Below, piece after piece: positions 36,533-45,835 of a stretch of DNA of 64,000 nucleotides; positions within the stretch are counted from its first letter, which is position 1, and every line of letters begins with the position of its first letter. The position numbers and the translations under genes were made by a program. Origin of the DNA: Bacteroidaceae bacterium (GTDB taxonomy: Bacteria > Bacteroidota > Bacteroidia > Bacteroidales > Bacteroidaceae); assembly GCA_902362375.1 (NCBI GenBank), contig CABIVS010000001.1, positions 295,820 through 359,819 of the forward strand, written 5' to 3'. The notes below the pieces were generated by a model, which was not told the origin of the DNA, made no database searches, and worked only from the letters and a program-made list of their open reading frames with translations.

Positions 36533-39046
36533 ATGAAAACATCAGAGATTAAATGGTTGACCATGTTACTATTCACTGCCATGCTGTTCATTACTGCATG
36601 TAGTGACGACACCATTCGTCCTCCTTATTTAGAAGAGGAAATTGAACCTACTCCGGAAACAAAAGAATTTGTTGTTTACGATGCGATGAGTTATAAAAAT
36701 AAACCGGATCTTACATCGGATATGATCTCTAACATACGCTTAATTTATGAAGCTTTCTTGTTAACTAATGAAGAGATTGATATGGATAAAGTTGCTACTC
36801 AAATCAGTATCACAAAAACATCCAACTATCAAGCCGTCAGCACTGACATTGAAGCTTGGTATTCAAACAAGACCGATGAAGAAATTAAAACCGGATTGAA
36901 AACCGTATTTGACGCTTTTAAAAAAGAAATTCCCAGTTGTACTGTCGGTAATTATGGTATACCTGTGAGCGATTTAAATGTTTTCAGATATAATAGAACT
37001 GAACCAGAAGAAGAGATTATTAAATTATGGAAGAAAAACAGCGAAAGAAGGCTCTCTGCCGGTGAAGTTTCAGATGTTCTTTATCCCTCATTATATATCA
37101 TGACTCCGGACGTAGATCAATGGCTGAAAGATTTGAAAACGACAGTAGAATATATCAAAGAGAAATTTCCTGATAAAAAGATTATCGGATATATCTGGCC
37201 GCAATATTATAATCTCAAAAACAATCCTGACTATATGAAATTCATTCCTGCTGAAAAATGGGATAAGATACTGGAAGGATGTTATACATATTTAGATGGA
37301 GCAGTGATATGGTCGAATGGAAAAGGTGAAGATGGTGAAACTGACGTTGCGTGGAATGACACAAAAGTCCAGGCAATGTATAGTGCTACAAAAACATTTA
37401 TCGAACGGCACAAAGCTAACATTAAATTAGACAAGCCGATAGGCGGTGGCGATGATGGCGGATCAGAGCCTACAGAATTCTATGTATATGGTTCATTAAA
37501 TTTCCAGAATACTCCTTCAAATCTATTAAGCTATGGTATACAACCCATATCAGTAATCAGTGAAGCTAATGTTTCCGAAACAGAAAAGCAAGGTAGTGTA
37601 TATCCTCCTGTCATCGACAAGATCAAGAATTTAGCAACTGATGCCACACATCCAGTTTGTATATCTATCAGTACATGGCATGCGGACCGTTCTACAGATA
37701 ATAGTGCAATGATGTCACGTTTCCAAACTGTATATAGCACATTCAAAGATAATAACTCAAAAGTTACAATCGGGTATCGTGGTGTTGGTCCCACAAGTCT
37801 CACCTCTCTCAGAGTCACCAACTATACTCAATCTGATTTTCAAAGAAATGACTCATGGCAGAGATACGCGGTAGAACCCATGAGAGGAATCAGGGAATAT
37901 GCGGATGTATTATATCCTGAAGTTACAATCATCAATGACGATTTGGATACCTGGAAACAAGATTGCTCCGCAATTCTGGAAGAAGCTAAGTGGAACAATC
38001 CAAACAAGAAAATATTCGCCTGTATCATGACTAATTATTTCAACAAGACAGGAACTATACCAGAAGACTATGAAGCTTTTGCCGATGCATACAAGCCAAT
38101 CAAGGAAGCTACCTGGTTGAATGCTCTTGAATATTTGTACCGAAGATGTGATGGTATTGTCATTATCGGTAATTGCCAAAAAAATGACCCTATCGAATAT
38201 AGTGAAAACTTAGGTATCATGAAGGCTACAAAAACTTTCTACGAAAATCATAAAAATATTATCGACAAGACATTACCCGAAGAAGAAAAGCCTGCTACTG
38301 ATAACCTAATTACAAATGGCGGATTTGAGGATAAGATAGAGCCATCTTCCATAGCCCCCGTTGTACATACAAACGAACTTGTCCGCCCTCTAAGGCTTAG
38401 CGGTTTCTTTGATACTACAGCACAAAAAACATTTCCTACAGCAGATGGTGCCATTACTGTTCCTGATAATGTCTGGTTCCATAGATGTAACAATAACTCA
38501 TGGTTCTGGTTTACCTATATTGATGATACATCTATTACCTATGCAGGTGGCGGGACACCAATCTCACATTCTGGGAACAAATCTGTAGTTATTTATACTG
38601 CAGCTAATGCTGATGCAGCTAAATATAGCAGTCATGCCAATAATTTAGAACACCTTCAGGGAGTTGCACAACGTTTATCCCTGGATGACAGCAAAAAATA
38701 CAAACTACAATTTTTCTATTATCGTCCAAATCTTGTTTGGGGTACAACGAATGTTGCTGCAAATATAAACCATGCAGAAAAAATAGTCGTGGGAATTGTG
38801 TCCTCAACAGGAGCAAACACAAATACAGACTATACGTATGAAAAAGTTATCACGTTAGAGAAAACAGAAGGTTGGAAAGAATATAATATCACTTTTGATC
38901 TTCCCGATATTATCCAGAAAAATCCAGGTAAAAGTTTTGAAAAATGTGCCATATTTTTCAACATTGTACCGGAGATAGACAGTGCACAAAAGACACTGAA
39001 AACATTAGTCAATCTAGATGACATCAGTTTAACAGAAACGAAATAA
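36533..39046 (+). CDS. Tandem TIM-barrel lipoprotein, GH56-like, with C-terminal binding module, copy B
   Basis: 837 residues; lipobox ITAC with Cys23. The first barrel (about 45-300) begins FVVYDAMSYKNKPDL. It has STDIEAWYS (Asp105, Glu107, Trp109), TVGNYGIP, VLYPSLYIMTP, KIIGYIWPQYY and GAVIWSNG, in the same order as hyaluronidase GH56 motifs. The second barrel (about 310-580) keeps the fold outline (VLYPEVTI, IFACIMTNYF, GIVIIGNC), but the DxE pair is replaced by STWHADR. Residues after about 590 (NLITNGGFED to LVNLDDISLTE) look like a CBM4/16-type jelly roll. Its place right after SusD is that of surface glycan-binding proteins, so it may bind, cleave or both. The GH56 relation is my reading of motifs, not a database hit. 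Confidence 0.6.
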   Translation: MKTSEIKWLTMLLFTAMLFITACSDDTIRPPYLEEEIEPTPETKEFVVYDAMSYKNKPDLTSDMISNIRLIYEAFLLTNEEIDMDKVATQISITKTSNYQAVSTDIEAWYSNKTDEEIKTGLKTVFDAFKKEIPSCTVGNYGIPVSDLNVFRYNRTEPEEEIIKLWKKNSERRLSAGEVSDVLYPSLYIMTPDVDQWLKDLKTTVEYIKEKFPDKKIIGYIWPQYYNLKNNPDYMKFIPAEKWDKILEGCYTYLDGAVIWSNGKGEDGETDVAWNDTKVQAMYSATKTFIERHKANIKLDKPIGGGDDGGSEPTEFYVYGSLNFQNTPSNLLSYGIQPISVISEANVSETEKQGSVYPPVIDKIKNLATDATHPVCISISTWHADRSTDNSAMMSRFQTVYSTFKDNNSKVTIGYRGVGPTSLTSLRVTNYTQSDFQRNDSWQRYAVEPMRGIREYADVLYPEVTIINDDLDTWKQDCSAILEEAKWNNPNKKIFACIMTNYFNKTGTIPEDYEAFADAYKPIKEATWLNALEYLYRRCDGIVIIGNCQKNDPIEYSENLGIMKATKTFYENHKNIIDKTLPEEEKPATDNLITNGGFEDKIEPSSIAPVVHTNELVRPLRLSGFFDTTAQKTFPTADGAITVPDNVWFHRCNNNSWFWFTYIDDTSITYAGGGTPISHSGNKSVVIYTAANADAAKYSSHANNLEHLQGVAQRLSLDDSKKYKLQFFYYRPNLVWGTTNVAANINHAEKIVVGIVSSTGANTNTDYTYEKVITLEKTEGWKEYNITFDLPDIIQKNPGKSFEKCAIFFNIVPEIDSAQKTLKTLVNLDDISLTETK

Positions 39047-39060
39047 CAGAACATTCTTTA

Positions 39061-39111
39061 ATTACAGTTTAATATAAATGGAATCTTAACTCATTTATAT
39101 TAAACTGTAAT
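39061..39111. repeat. Perfect 20-bp inverted repeat between copy B and GH20
   Basis: The 20 bases at 39061-39080 are the exact reverse complement of 39092-39111, with an 11-nt loop. The stem is AT-rich and fills most of the 90-bp gap. In RNA it would form a stable stem-loop after the SusC-SusD-copy B genes and before GH20; it could terminate, attenuate or protect the upstream mRNA. Confidence 0.75.
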
Positions 39112-39136
39112 ATTCTTCATTTTATCCGATAAAAAC

Positions 39137-40741
39137 ATGAATAAAATTCTTCTAATATTATTTCTCATTGGAAACATATTAAATACTACCATCATACGTG
39201 GACAGAATACTTGTCCTCTAATTCCATGTCCACAAAACAGTAGTAGGATAAATGAAACATTCCAACTATCAAACAGATGTGTTATTGTATATAACGAAGA
39301 GTTTGAACCTCAAGCTTACCTTTTACAGAAAGAGCTTCTCCGATATACTTCAATCGCCGTAAGCACACTTCCTGATAAAGAAACTCAGAATTCAAACATA
39401 GTATACAATATTATAAAACTCAAGAAAGGCTATAAATTCAAAACAGAAGGATATTCTTTAAAAATGCATACCAAAGACATAACTATTACAGCCGAACAAC
39501 CAAGCGGAATGATAAATGGTATCATGTCTCTAATTCAATTAACTAGATTATCCACGCAACAAGCCCCCCTTGTACCTATCGAGTGCTGGGAAATAGAGGA
39601 CAACCCTTTATATGCCTGGAGAGGTTTTATGTTAGATGAGGCCCGTCATTTCTGGGGTATAAAAAAAGTAAAACAGATTTTAAACTGGATGGCCCTTTAT
39701 AAACTAAATAGGTTCCATTGGCATCTAACCGATTCCCAAGGTTGGAGAATAGAAATAAAAAAATATCCCAAACTAGCCCTCATAGGAGGAATCGGCAATT
39801 ATGGAGAAGAATACACTCCTGCTCAATTCTACACACAAGAAGAAATAAAAGAAATCGTAACTTATGCTCTAGAACGAAACATCCACATTATACCTGAAAT
39901 CGATATGCCGGGACATGCATCTGCAGCTTCTAAAGCATATCCGGAATTTAGCGGTGGCGGTTCTCCTAAATATCCTGGATATACCTTTAATCCCGGGAAA
40001 GATTCCGTATACACTTATTTAACGGACATCCTAAAAGAAGTAGATGCGCTGTTCCCCTCGCAAGTAATCCACCTTGGAGGAGATGAAGTACATTATGGCA
40101 ATCAGGATTGGAATACTAACAAGGATATCCAAGACTTGATGAAACATGAAAAAATGAAGAATTTAAAAGACGTAGAAAATTACTTTTTTCAAAGGATGGC
40201 TGATTCTCTTCTGCTTATTCATAACAAAGTTGCAGCTTGGGACGAAGTTGCTGATTCCCAATTATCTCCTGAACATACCATCGTATTTTTCTGGAGACAG
40301 AATAGACCTGAACAACTCCAGAAATCATTAGCTAGAAAATTTAATATTGTATTATGTCCACGATTACCAATGTATCTTGATTATGCACAAGACACTTTAC
40401 AAGTACATGGGGTTGACTGGAGAAAATTTTCATGCAACTCTTATCAGAAAGTATATTCTTTCAGTCCACAAGATATACCAGTCAAATATCCTAAAAATTG
40501 TAACATACTAGGAATACAAGCTAATCTATGGACAGAGCGTATTGAAACAGAGGACAGACTCGATTATATGCTATTTCCTCGGATAGCAGCGCTAGCTGAA
40601 AATGCATGGACAAAAGAAATGAATAAGAATATCAATTCTTTCAATATACGTCTAAAAAAACAATTTGATTTATATAAGAAAGATCATATCTACTATTCAG
40701 ATCCTTTTACCCCTAAAGAGACTGGAGAACCAGTTAGATAA
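39137..40741 (+). CDS. GH20 beta-N-acetylhexosaminidase
   Basis: 534 residues with a signal peptide (MNKILLILFLIGNIL). The N-terminal GH20b domain covers roughly residues 25-150; the barrel begins YAWRGFMLDEARHFWG, includes NRFHWHLTDSQGWRIEI and IIPEIDMPGHASAA, and has the catalytic pair Asp316-Glu317 in HLGGDEVHYG. GH20 enzymes use substrate-assisted retention to release terminal beta-GlcNAc or GalNAc. No lipobox is seen, so it is probably periplasmic. It should supply GlcNAc for the permease and NagA/NagB encoded downstream. Confidence 0.93.
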   Translation: MNKILLILFLIGNILNTTIIRGQNTCPLIPCPQNSSRINETFQLSNRCVIVYNEEFEPQAYLLQKELLRYTSIAVSTLPDKETQNSNIVYNIIKLKKGYKFKTEGYSLKMHTKDITITAEQPSGMINGIMSLIQLTRLSTQQAPLVPIECWEIEDNPLYAWRGFMLDEARHFWGIKKVKQILNWMALYKLNRFHWHLTDSQGWRIEIKKYPKLALIGGIGNYGEEYTPAQFYTQEEIKEIVTYALERNIHIIPEIDMPGHASAASKAYPEFSGGGSPKYPGYTFNPGKDSVYTYLTDILKEVDALFPSQVIHLGGDEVHYGNQDWNTNKDIQDLMKHEKMKNLKDVENYFFQRMADSLLLIHNKVAAWDEVADSQLSPEHTIVFFWRQNRPEQLQKSLARKFNIVLCPRLPMYLDYAQDTLQVHGVDWRKFSCNSYQKVYSFSPQDIPVKYPKNCNILGIQANLWTERIETEDRLDYMLFPRIAALAENAWTKEMNKNINSFNIRLKKQFDLYKKDHIYYSDPFTPKETGEPVR

Positions 40742-40759
40742 AATCAACAATCAAAAAAA

Positions 40760-42409
40760 ATGATCAGAGTTAATATTTACACGTTTCTATTTTGTACGAT
40801 ATTCCTTGCAATAGGATGTTATGCTCAACAGGCATCTTATCCCAAATCAAAGATATTACAAAAAAACTTTTCCAACAATCTTAAAGATCAATTAAGAGAA
40901 CTAGAAAAAGATTCTTTCGTACAATATTTAAACGAATGCCGGGAAGAATGGAAGAACAACCCCTACAGACCAATCTATCACTTTTCTAGTCCGGAAAGTA
41001 TTTTGCACGATCCTAACGGTTTATGCTATTGGCAGGGGAATTGGCATTTATTTTATCAATATTTGCCCTCTAAAGATTTTAGACAACACTGGGGACATGC
41101 AGTCAGTCATGATTTAATTCACTGGAAAGATCTGCCCATAGCTTTATATCCCAGCCCGGAAAACATGTGTTATTCCGGTGCCACCCTAGCCGAAAAAGAC
41201 AAAGTCATAGCTATGTATTATGGAGTTGACTTAGGAGATATTGTGGCTACATCCAACGATCCGTTATTACTAAACTGGGAAAAGGTAGCAACACCGGCCA
41301 TTCCAAGAGTAAAATCAGGAGAGACTCTGCCATACTATGTGTTTGACCCTGCCATTTGGAAAGAAGACAGCATATACTATGCCGTGACGGGAGGACGGAC
41401 AAATACAGGTCCTGGTAACAAAGCGATGCGATCAACTTCTCTTTTCTCTTCAAAAGACTTAAAAAACTGGAAATACGAACATAACTTCATGAAAAATGAA
41501 TGTTTCTTACCACCAGGAGAGGATGCTTCATGTCCATACTTTTGGCCAATAGGAAACAGATACATCTTTTTATTTTTTAGCCATACAACCGGTAGCCAGT
41601 ATTTATTAGGAGACTACGATAAAGAAGAACATTGTTTTTATCCAACATTTCACGGACGTTTCAACTTCATGTCTTTTCTCCCCGGAGGGGTACATGCTCC
41701 AAGCGCAACAAGTGATGGCAAAGGAGGAGTTATAGTTATACATAACATGCATACAGGCAAAAAATCTCCCGGCTGGAGAGGTATTACAACACTTCCGAGA
41801 AAACTCACATTAGACAAATGTGACACAATCAACATACAACCTTATGGAGATTATAAATCACTCCGTACCCACCATCAACATATAGATAAGACCCATCTAC
41901 CGGCAAACAAAGAAATCATAATCGATAACATACAGGGAAATGCACTTGAAATCAAAGCTGAGATCAATATAAAATCTTCACCAATGATAGAAATGAATGT
42001 TCTACGTTCACCTGATAAAGAGGAATTTACTTCTATCAAATTTTTCAAAGATAGAGGAGTTGACTTAGTCAGAACAAATCCTGCACTGAAAAATCAAAGA
42101 TGGAGTTTGATTTCACTTGAAACCGCCCACTCTTCCATACTCCCGGATGTAATATCCAGAGCACCAGAACTTGCTCCTGTATATCTTAAGCCGAACGAAA
42201 CGCTTAAGTTACATATATTTATAGACAAAAGTATTATTGAAATCTTTGTTAATGACAAACAAGTAGTAACAACCCGAGTTTATCCAGGCAAAAAAGAAAG
42301 TGTAGGGATTTCTCTAAAATCACAAGGAAGAGATGCTACTCTTATTAGTATGGATGTCTGGCAAATGAAAAGCATATACAAAGAGCTACAGAATGATTTT
42401 ATAAAATAA
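40760..42409 (+). CDS. Divergent GH32-like five-bladed propeller glycosidase
   Basis: 549 residues with an N-terminal signal segment (FLFCTIFLAIGCYAQ; a lipobox IGC is possible). GH32 landmarks: ILHDPNG (Asp84, normally WMNDPNG), VFDPAIW (Asp196, normally RDP), and a C-terminal beta-sandwich with KLHIFIDKSIIEIFVND. The usual acid/base motif EC-P appears as SCPYFWP (Ser257-Cys258), with the nearest Glu at 254. So two of three acids are clear and the third is displaced or missing. Canonical GH32s act on fructans; nothing else in this locus suggests fructan, so the substrate may differ. It follows GH20 by 18 bp. Confidence 0.75.
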   Translation: MIRVNIYTFLFCTIFLAIGCYAQQASYPKSKILQKNFSNNLKDQLRELEKDSFVQYLNECREEWKNNPYRPIYHFSSPESILHDPNGLCYWQGNWHLFYQYLPSKDFRQHWGHAVSHDLIHWKDLPIALYPSPENMCYSGATLAEKDKVIAMYYGVDLGDIVATSNDPLLLNWEKVATPAIPRVKSGETLPYYVFDPAIWKEDSIYYAVTGGRTNTGPGNKAMRSTSLFSSKDLKNWKYEHNFMKNECFLPPGEDASCPYFWPIGNRYIFLFFSHTTGSQYLLGDYDKEEHCFYPTFHGRFNFMSFLPGGVHAPSATSDGKGGVIVIHNMHTGKKSPGWRGITTLPRKLTLDKCDTINIQPYGDYKSLRTHHQHIDKTHLPANKEIIIDNIQGNALEIKAEINIKSSPMIEMNVLRSPDKEEFTSIKFFKDRGVDLVRTNPALKNQRWSLISLETAHSSILPDVISRAPELAPVYLKPNETLKLHIFIDKSIIEIFVNDKQVVTTRVYPGKKESVGISLKSQGRDATLISMDVWQMKSIYKELQNDFIK

Positions 42410-42424
42410 TACTTGATAAGAATA

Positions 42425-42487
42425 CGTTTTTTGAATATGATTTTTCGCTTTTTCATCAATCCATAAACCAAAGAAAGCATACTTTTG
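42425..42487 (+). promoter_or_regulatory. PUL promoter 3, driving the permease-NagA-NagB operon
   Basis: CGTTTTTTGA at 42425, CGCTTTTTCA at 42446 (+21) and -7 box TACTTTTG at 42480 (+55). The permease ATG follows at 42521. Confidence 0.7.
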
Positions 42488-42520
42488 CTTTAAATAATTA
42501 CTCAATAGAACACAGTTACT

Positions 42521-43837
42521 ATGAAAAATAAGAACCTATCAAACGAAAAAAAAACCTACTACATCTCAATAGCCATTCTAGCCGGAATGTTCTTTATTTT
42601 TGGATTTGTATCCTGGGTCAACTCCATACTCATTCCTTATTTCCGTATATCCTGCGAACTTACACATTTCGAATCCTACTTTGTAGCATTTGCTTTCTAC
42701 ATTGCCTATTTTGTGATGGCTGTTCCATCAGGGATACTATTAAAGAAAGTAGGCTTCAAACGAGGAATCATGTATGGCTTTATGTTAACCGCATTAGGAG
42801 CCTTCATATTTGTTCCAGCCGCTTTAGCTCGACAATTCGAAATTTTCCTGATCGGTTTGTTCTCCATAGGAACAGGTCTGGCAATCCTGCAAACGGCAGC
42901 TAATCCGTACGTAACCATTATTGGTCCGATTGACAGCGCTGCCCGCCGTATCAGTATCATGGGTATATGTAACAAGTTTGCCGGAATTATTTCTCCTCTC
43001 ATTTTCGCCGCATTGATTCTAAAAGCTGATGACAGCGAACTTTTTGCCCTGATAGAATCGGGTACACTGGACACTATAACCCAAAGTGTTATGCTTGACG
43101 AACTGATACAACGTGTCATCGTTCCGTACACTATACTAGGAATACTACTTTTATTAGCGGGTATCGTCATTCGATATTCTGTCTTACCCGAAATTAATAC
43201 GGATGAACAGAACGCGACAGACGAAAAAGAAAGCGGTCATAGTAATCAGAAAAACATTTTTGGTTTTCCATACCTTATTTTAGGCGCATTGGCTATCTTC
43301 TTTCACGTAGGAACACAAGTAATAGCCATTGATACCATCATCAATTATGCCAATTCCATGGGCATGGATCTATTGGAGGCAAAAGCATTTCCCTCATATA
43401 CTCTGGCATGTACGATGATCGGCTATATATTAGGGATCATCGTAATTCCTAAATATATCTCACAGAAAAACGCACTGATTATATGTACAGTACTAGGATT
43501 ATTCCTTTCATTCGGAGTTGTATTTGCCGACTTTAATGTAACCCTTTTCGGCCATCAAGCCAATGCCTCCATCTTTTTTCTCAATGCATTAGGCTTCCCA
43601 AATGCACTGATTTATGCAGGTATCTGGCCGTTATCCATTCATGGCTTGGGAAAGTTTACCAAAACAGGTTCCTCACTGTTAATCATGGGACTCTGCGGAA
43701 ATGCAATCCTTCCGTTAGTTTATGGTCATTTTGCTGAAATATACGATTTATGTATCGGCTATTGGGTATTAATCCCCTGCTTCCTTTATCTTGTATTCTT
43801 TGCTGTCAAAGGACACAAAATCACTTCATGGAGATAA
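42521..43837 (+). CDS. FHS-family MFS sugar permease (NagP/FucP-like)
   Basis: 438 residues with about 12 membrane segments. Family signature LQTAANPYVTIIG is present near residue 125, followed by SAARRISIMGICNKFAG. This is the FucP/NagP/GluP group. With NagA and NagB directly downstream, N-acetylglucosamine (or a related N-acetylhexosamine) import is the best guess, by analogy with NagP of other bacteria. It is the first gene of an operon that reaches 50649. Confidence 0.88.
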   Translation: MKNKNLSNEKKTYYISIAILAGMFFIFGFVSWVNSILIPYFRISCELTHFESYFVAFAFYIAYFVMAVPSGILLKKVGFKRGIMYGFMLTALGAFIFVPAALARQFEIFLIGLFSIGTGLAILQTAANPYVTIIGPIDSAARRISIMGICNKFAGIISPLIFAALILKADDSELFALIESGTLDTITQSVMLDELIQRVIVPYTILGILLLLAGIVIRYSVLPEINTDEQNATDEKESGHSNQKNIFGFPYLILGALAIFFHVGTQVIAIDTIINYANSMGMDLLEAKAFPSYTLACTMIGYILGIIVIPKYISQKNALIICTVLGLFLSFGVVFADFNVTLFGHQANASIFFLNALGFPNALIYAGIWPLSIHGLGKFTKTGSSLLIMGLCGNAILPLVYGHFAEIYDLCIGYWVLIPCFLYLVFFAVKGHKITSWR

Positions 43838-43869
43838 AAAACAAATGAATAAACCTCAAACAATATAAA

Positions 43870-45057
43870 ATGAAGAGACTAATCATTCTAAACGGACAAC
43901 TCATCTTTCCTGATCGCATAGATACGGGCAAGGCATTGATTTGCAAAAACGGAAAGATCGAACAAATCCTTGCCGACAAAATGCTTGAGATAAACCCAGA
44001 CGACCAAATAATAGATGCCAAACAACAATATGTATCTCCTGGTTTTATCGATATGCATGTTCATGGAGGTGGCGGACATGATTTCATGGACGGAACAGTA
44101 GAGGCATTTCTAAGAATAGCGGAAGTTCATGCGAAGTATGGAACAACAGCTATGGTGCCTACAACTCTGACCTGCACCGATGAAGAGTTAATGAATACTT
44201 TTACTATTTATAAAAAAGCGAAAGTTCTGAATAATAAAGGTGCTAAATTTATAGGTATACATCTTGAAGGTCCTTATTTTTCACCTTCCCAGTGTGGAGC
44301 ACAAGACCCTAATTATCTTAAAAAACCATGTCCGAAAGAATATAACCATTTTATAAATATCTCACAGGATATTGTACGCTGGAGCGTTGCGCCAGAATTG
44401 GAAGGAGCTATCGAAATGGGGGAAGAGTTGCAAAGACAGCATATCCTCCCTTCCATTGCACATACTGACGCAACCTATGAAGAGGTGGAAAAAGCAAACA
44501 AAGCCGGATATACTCATATAACTCACTTATATTCGGCCATGTCATCCGTAACACGCAGAAATGCTTTTCGACATGCAGGAGTAGTGGAAGCTGCCTATTT
44601 GATTGATGATATAACAGTCGAAATCATCGCTGACGGTATACATCTCCCCAAGCCGCTCCTTCAATTTGTTTATAAATTCAAAGGACCTGACAAAACCGCA
44701 CTCTGTACCGATGCTATGCGAGGCGCTGGAATGCCAGATGGAGAGTCCATTCTAGGAAGCCTGACTAACGGACAAAAAGTTATTATTGAAGATGGCGTTG
44801 CAAAAATGCCGGATCGTTCTGCTTTTGCAGGTAGTGTAGCCACCACTGACCGTTTAGTTAGAACCATGGTACAATTAGCTGGCATCCCCCTCACCGATGC
44901 TATCCGCATGATGACACTCACCCCTGCCCGCATTTTACACATTGACGCATCAAAAGGTTCTCTTGAAGCAGGTAAAGATGCTGACATTATCATTTTCGAC
45001 AATCAAATCAATGTTATTAACACAATATCAGAAGGCCATGTTATCTATAGTAAATGA
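43870..45057 (+). CDS. nagA: N-acetylglucosamine-6-phosphate deacetylase
   Basis: 395 residues. Metal and substrate motifs: DMHVHGGGGHDFMDG (about 58-72), GIHLEGPYFSP, SIAHTDATYEE, THLYSAMSS and LCTDAMRGAGMPDG. NagA removes the acetyl group of GlcNAc-6-P in the cytoplasm, giving GlcN-6-P for NagB. Length is normal. NagB starts inside its 3' end, indicating translational coupling. A dedicated GlcNAc kinase is not seen in the window. Confidence 0.94.
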   Translation: MKRLIILNGQLIFPDRIDTGKALICKNGKIEQILADKMLEINPDDQIIDAKQQYVSPGFIDMHVHGGGGHDFMDGTVEAFLRIAEVHAKYGTTAMVPTTLTCTDEELMNTFTIYKKAKVLNNKGAKFIGIHLEGPYFSPSQCGAQDPNYLKKPCPKEYNHFINISQDIVRWSVAPELEGAIEMGEELQRQHILPSIAHTDATYEEVEKANKAGYTHITHLYSAMSSVTRRNAFRHAGVVEAAYLIDDITVEIIADGIHLPKPLLQFVYKFKGPDKTALCTDAMRGAGMPDGESILGSLTNGQKVIIEDGVAKMPDRSAFAGSVATTDRLVRTMVQLAGIPLTDAIRMMTLTPARILHIDASKGSLEAGKDADIIIFDNQINVINTISEGHVIYSK

Positions 45058-45829
45058 ATCTGAAACCAAAGTATTTCAACAAGAGCTATTAACCATTAAA
45101 ATTTACCCCACTCTCCAACAAATGGGCAATGAAGCCGCAAAGGAAGTAGCTGACAGAATCTGCAAGCTCTTGGAAGAAAAGGCTGAAATCAATATGATCT
45201 TTGCCGCCGCTCCTTCACAAGACGAATTTTTAAATCATCTAATCCATGATAAGCGAATAGATTGGACCAGAATCAACGCCTTCCATATGGATGAATACAT
45301 AGGTATTCATCCGGACGCGCCACAAAGTTTCGGGCATTTCCTCCGTATTCGTATCTTTGACAAAGTTCCTTTCAAAAAGGTGAACTACCTGAATGGACTC
45401 GCAGAGAGTCTTGAAGAGGAATGCAAACGATATGCCGATCTGCTTACTAAATATCCAGTAGACATTGTTTGCCTGGGTATCGGAGAAAACGGACATATTG
45501 CTTTCAATGATCCGGATGTAGCCGATTTCAATGATCCCAAACTGGTGAAAATCGTAAAACTTGATCCGGTATGCCGCCAACAGCAAGTTAACGAAAAATG
45601 CTTCGAAAGACTAGATTTAGTACCTAAAGAAGCTTTGACACTAACAATACCTGCTTTACTAAAGGCCGAATGGATGTTTTGTATTGTTCCTTTCAAGAAT
45701 AAAGCTCATGCGGTATATCGAGCCATTTACGGTGAAATTTCAGAAAAATGTCCAGCAAGTATATTGCGAAGAAAAGAAAAATCTTCGCTATATTTGGACA
45801 CCGAAAGTGCAGAACAGATAAATCTATAA
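45038..45829 (+). CDS. nagB: Glucosamine-6-phosphate deaminase
   Basis: 263 residues from the ATG at 45038, overlapping nagA by 20 bp; the open frame runs 32 codons further upstream, but those residues have no counterpart in NagB and the 263-residue length is typical. Active-site motifs: FHMDEYIGI and CLGIGENGHIAFNDP. NagB converts GlcN-6-P to fructose-6-P and ammonia. Relatives acting on GalN-6-P (AgaS-independent types) share these motifs, so galactosamine cannot be ruled out. Confidence 0.92.
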   Translation: MLSIVNESETKVFQQELLTIKIYPTLQQMGNEAAKEVADRICKLLEEKAEINMIFAAAPSQDEFLNHLIHDKRIDWTRINAFHMDEYIGIHPDAPQSFGHFLRIRIFDKVPFKKVNYLNGLAESLEEECKRYADLLTKYPVDIVCLGIGENGHIAFNDPDVADFNDPKLVKIVKLDPVCRQQQVNEKCFERLDLVPKEALTLTIPALLKAEWMFCIVPFKNKAHAVYRAIYGEISEKCPASILRRKEKSSLYLDTESAEQINL

Positions 45830-45835
45830 CCAATC

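Noticed and set aside
30147..39046. Assignment of the barrel proteins to GH18
   Set aside because: No DxxDxDxE motif is present; the DxExW motif and later strands fit GH56 better by eye.
42706..43170. 154-codon minus-strand frame
   Set aside because: Antisense to the permease gene; no recognisable domain.
44942..45037. Upstream extension of the nagB frame into nagA
   Set aside because: The 32 extra residues overlap nagA coding sequence and exceed normal NagB length; the ATG at 45038 fits the family.
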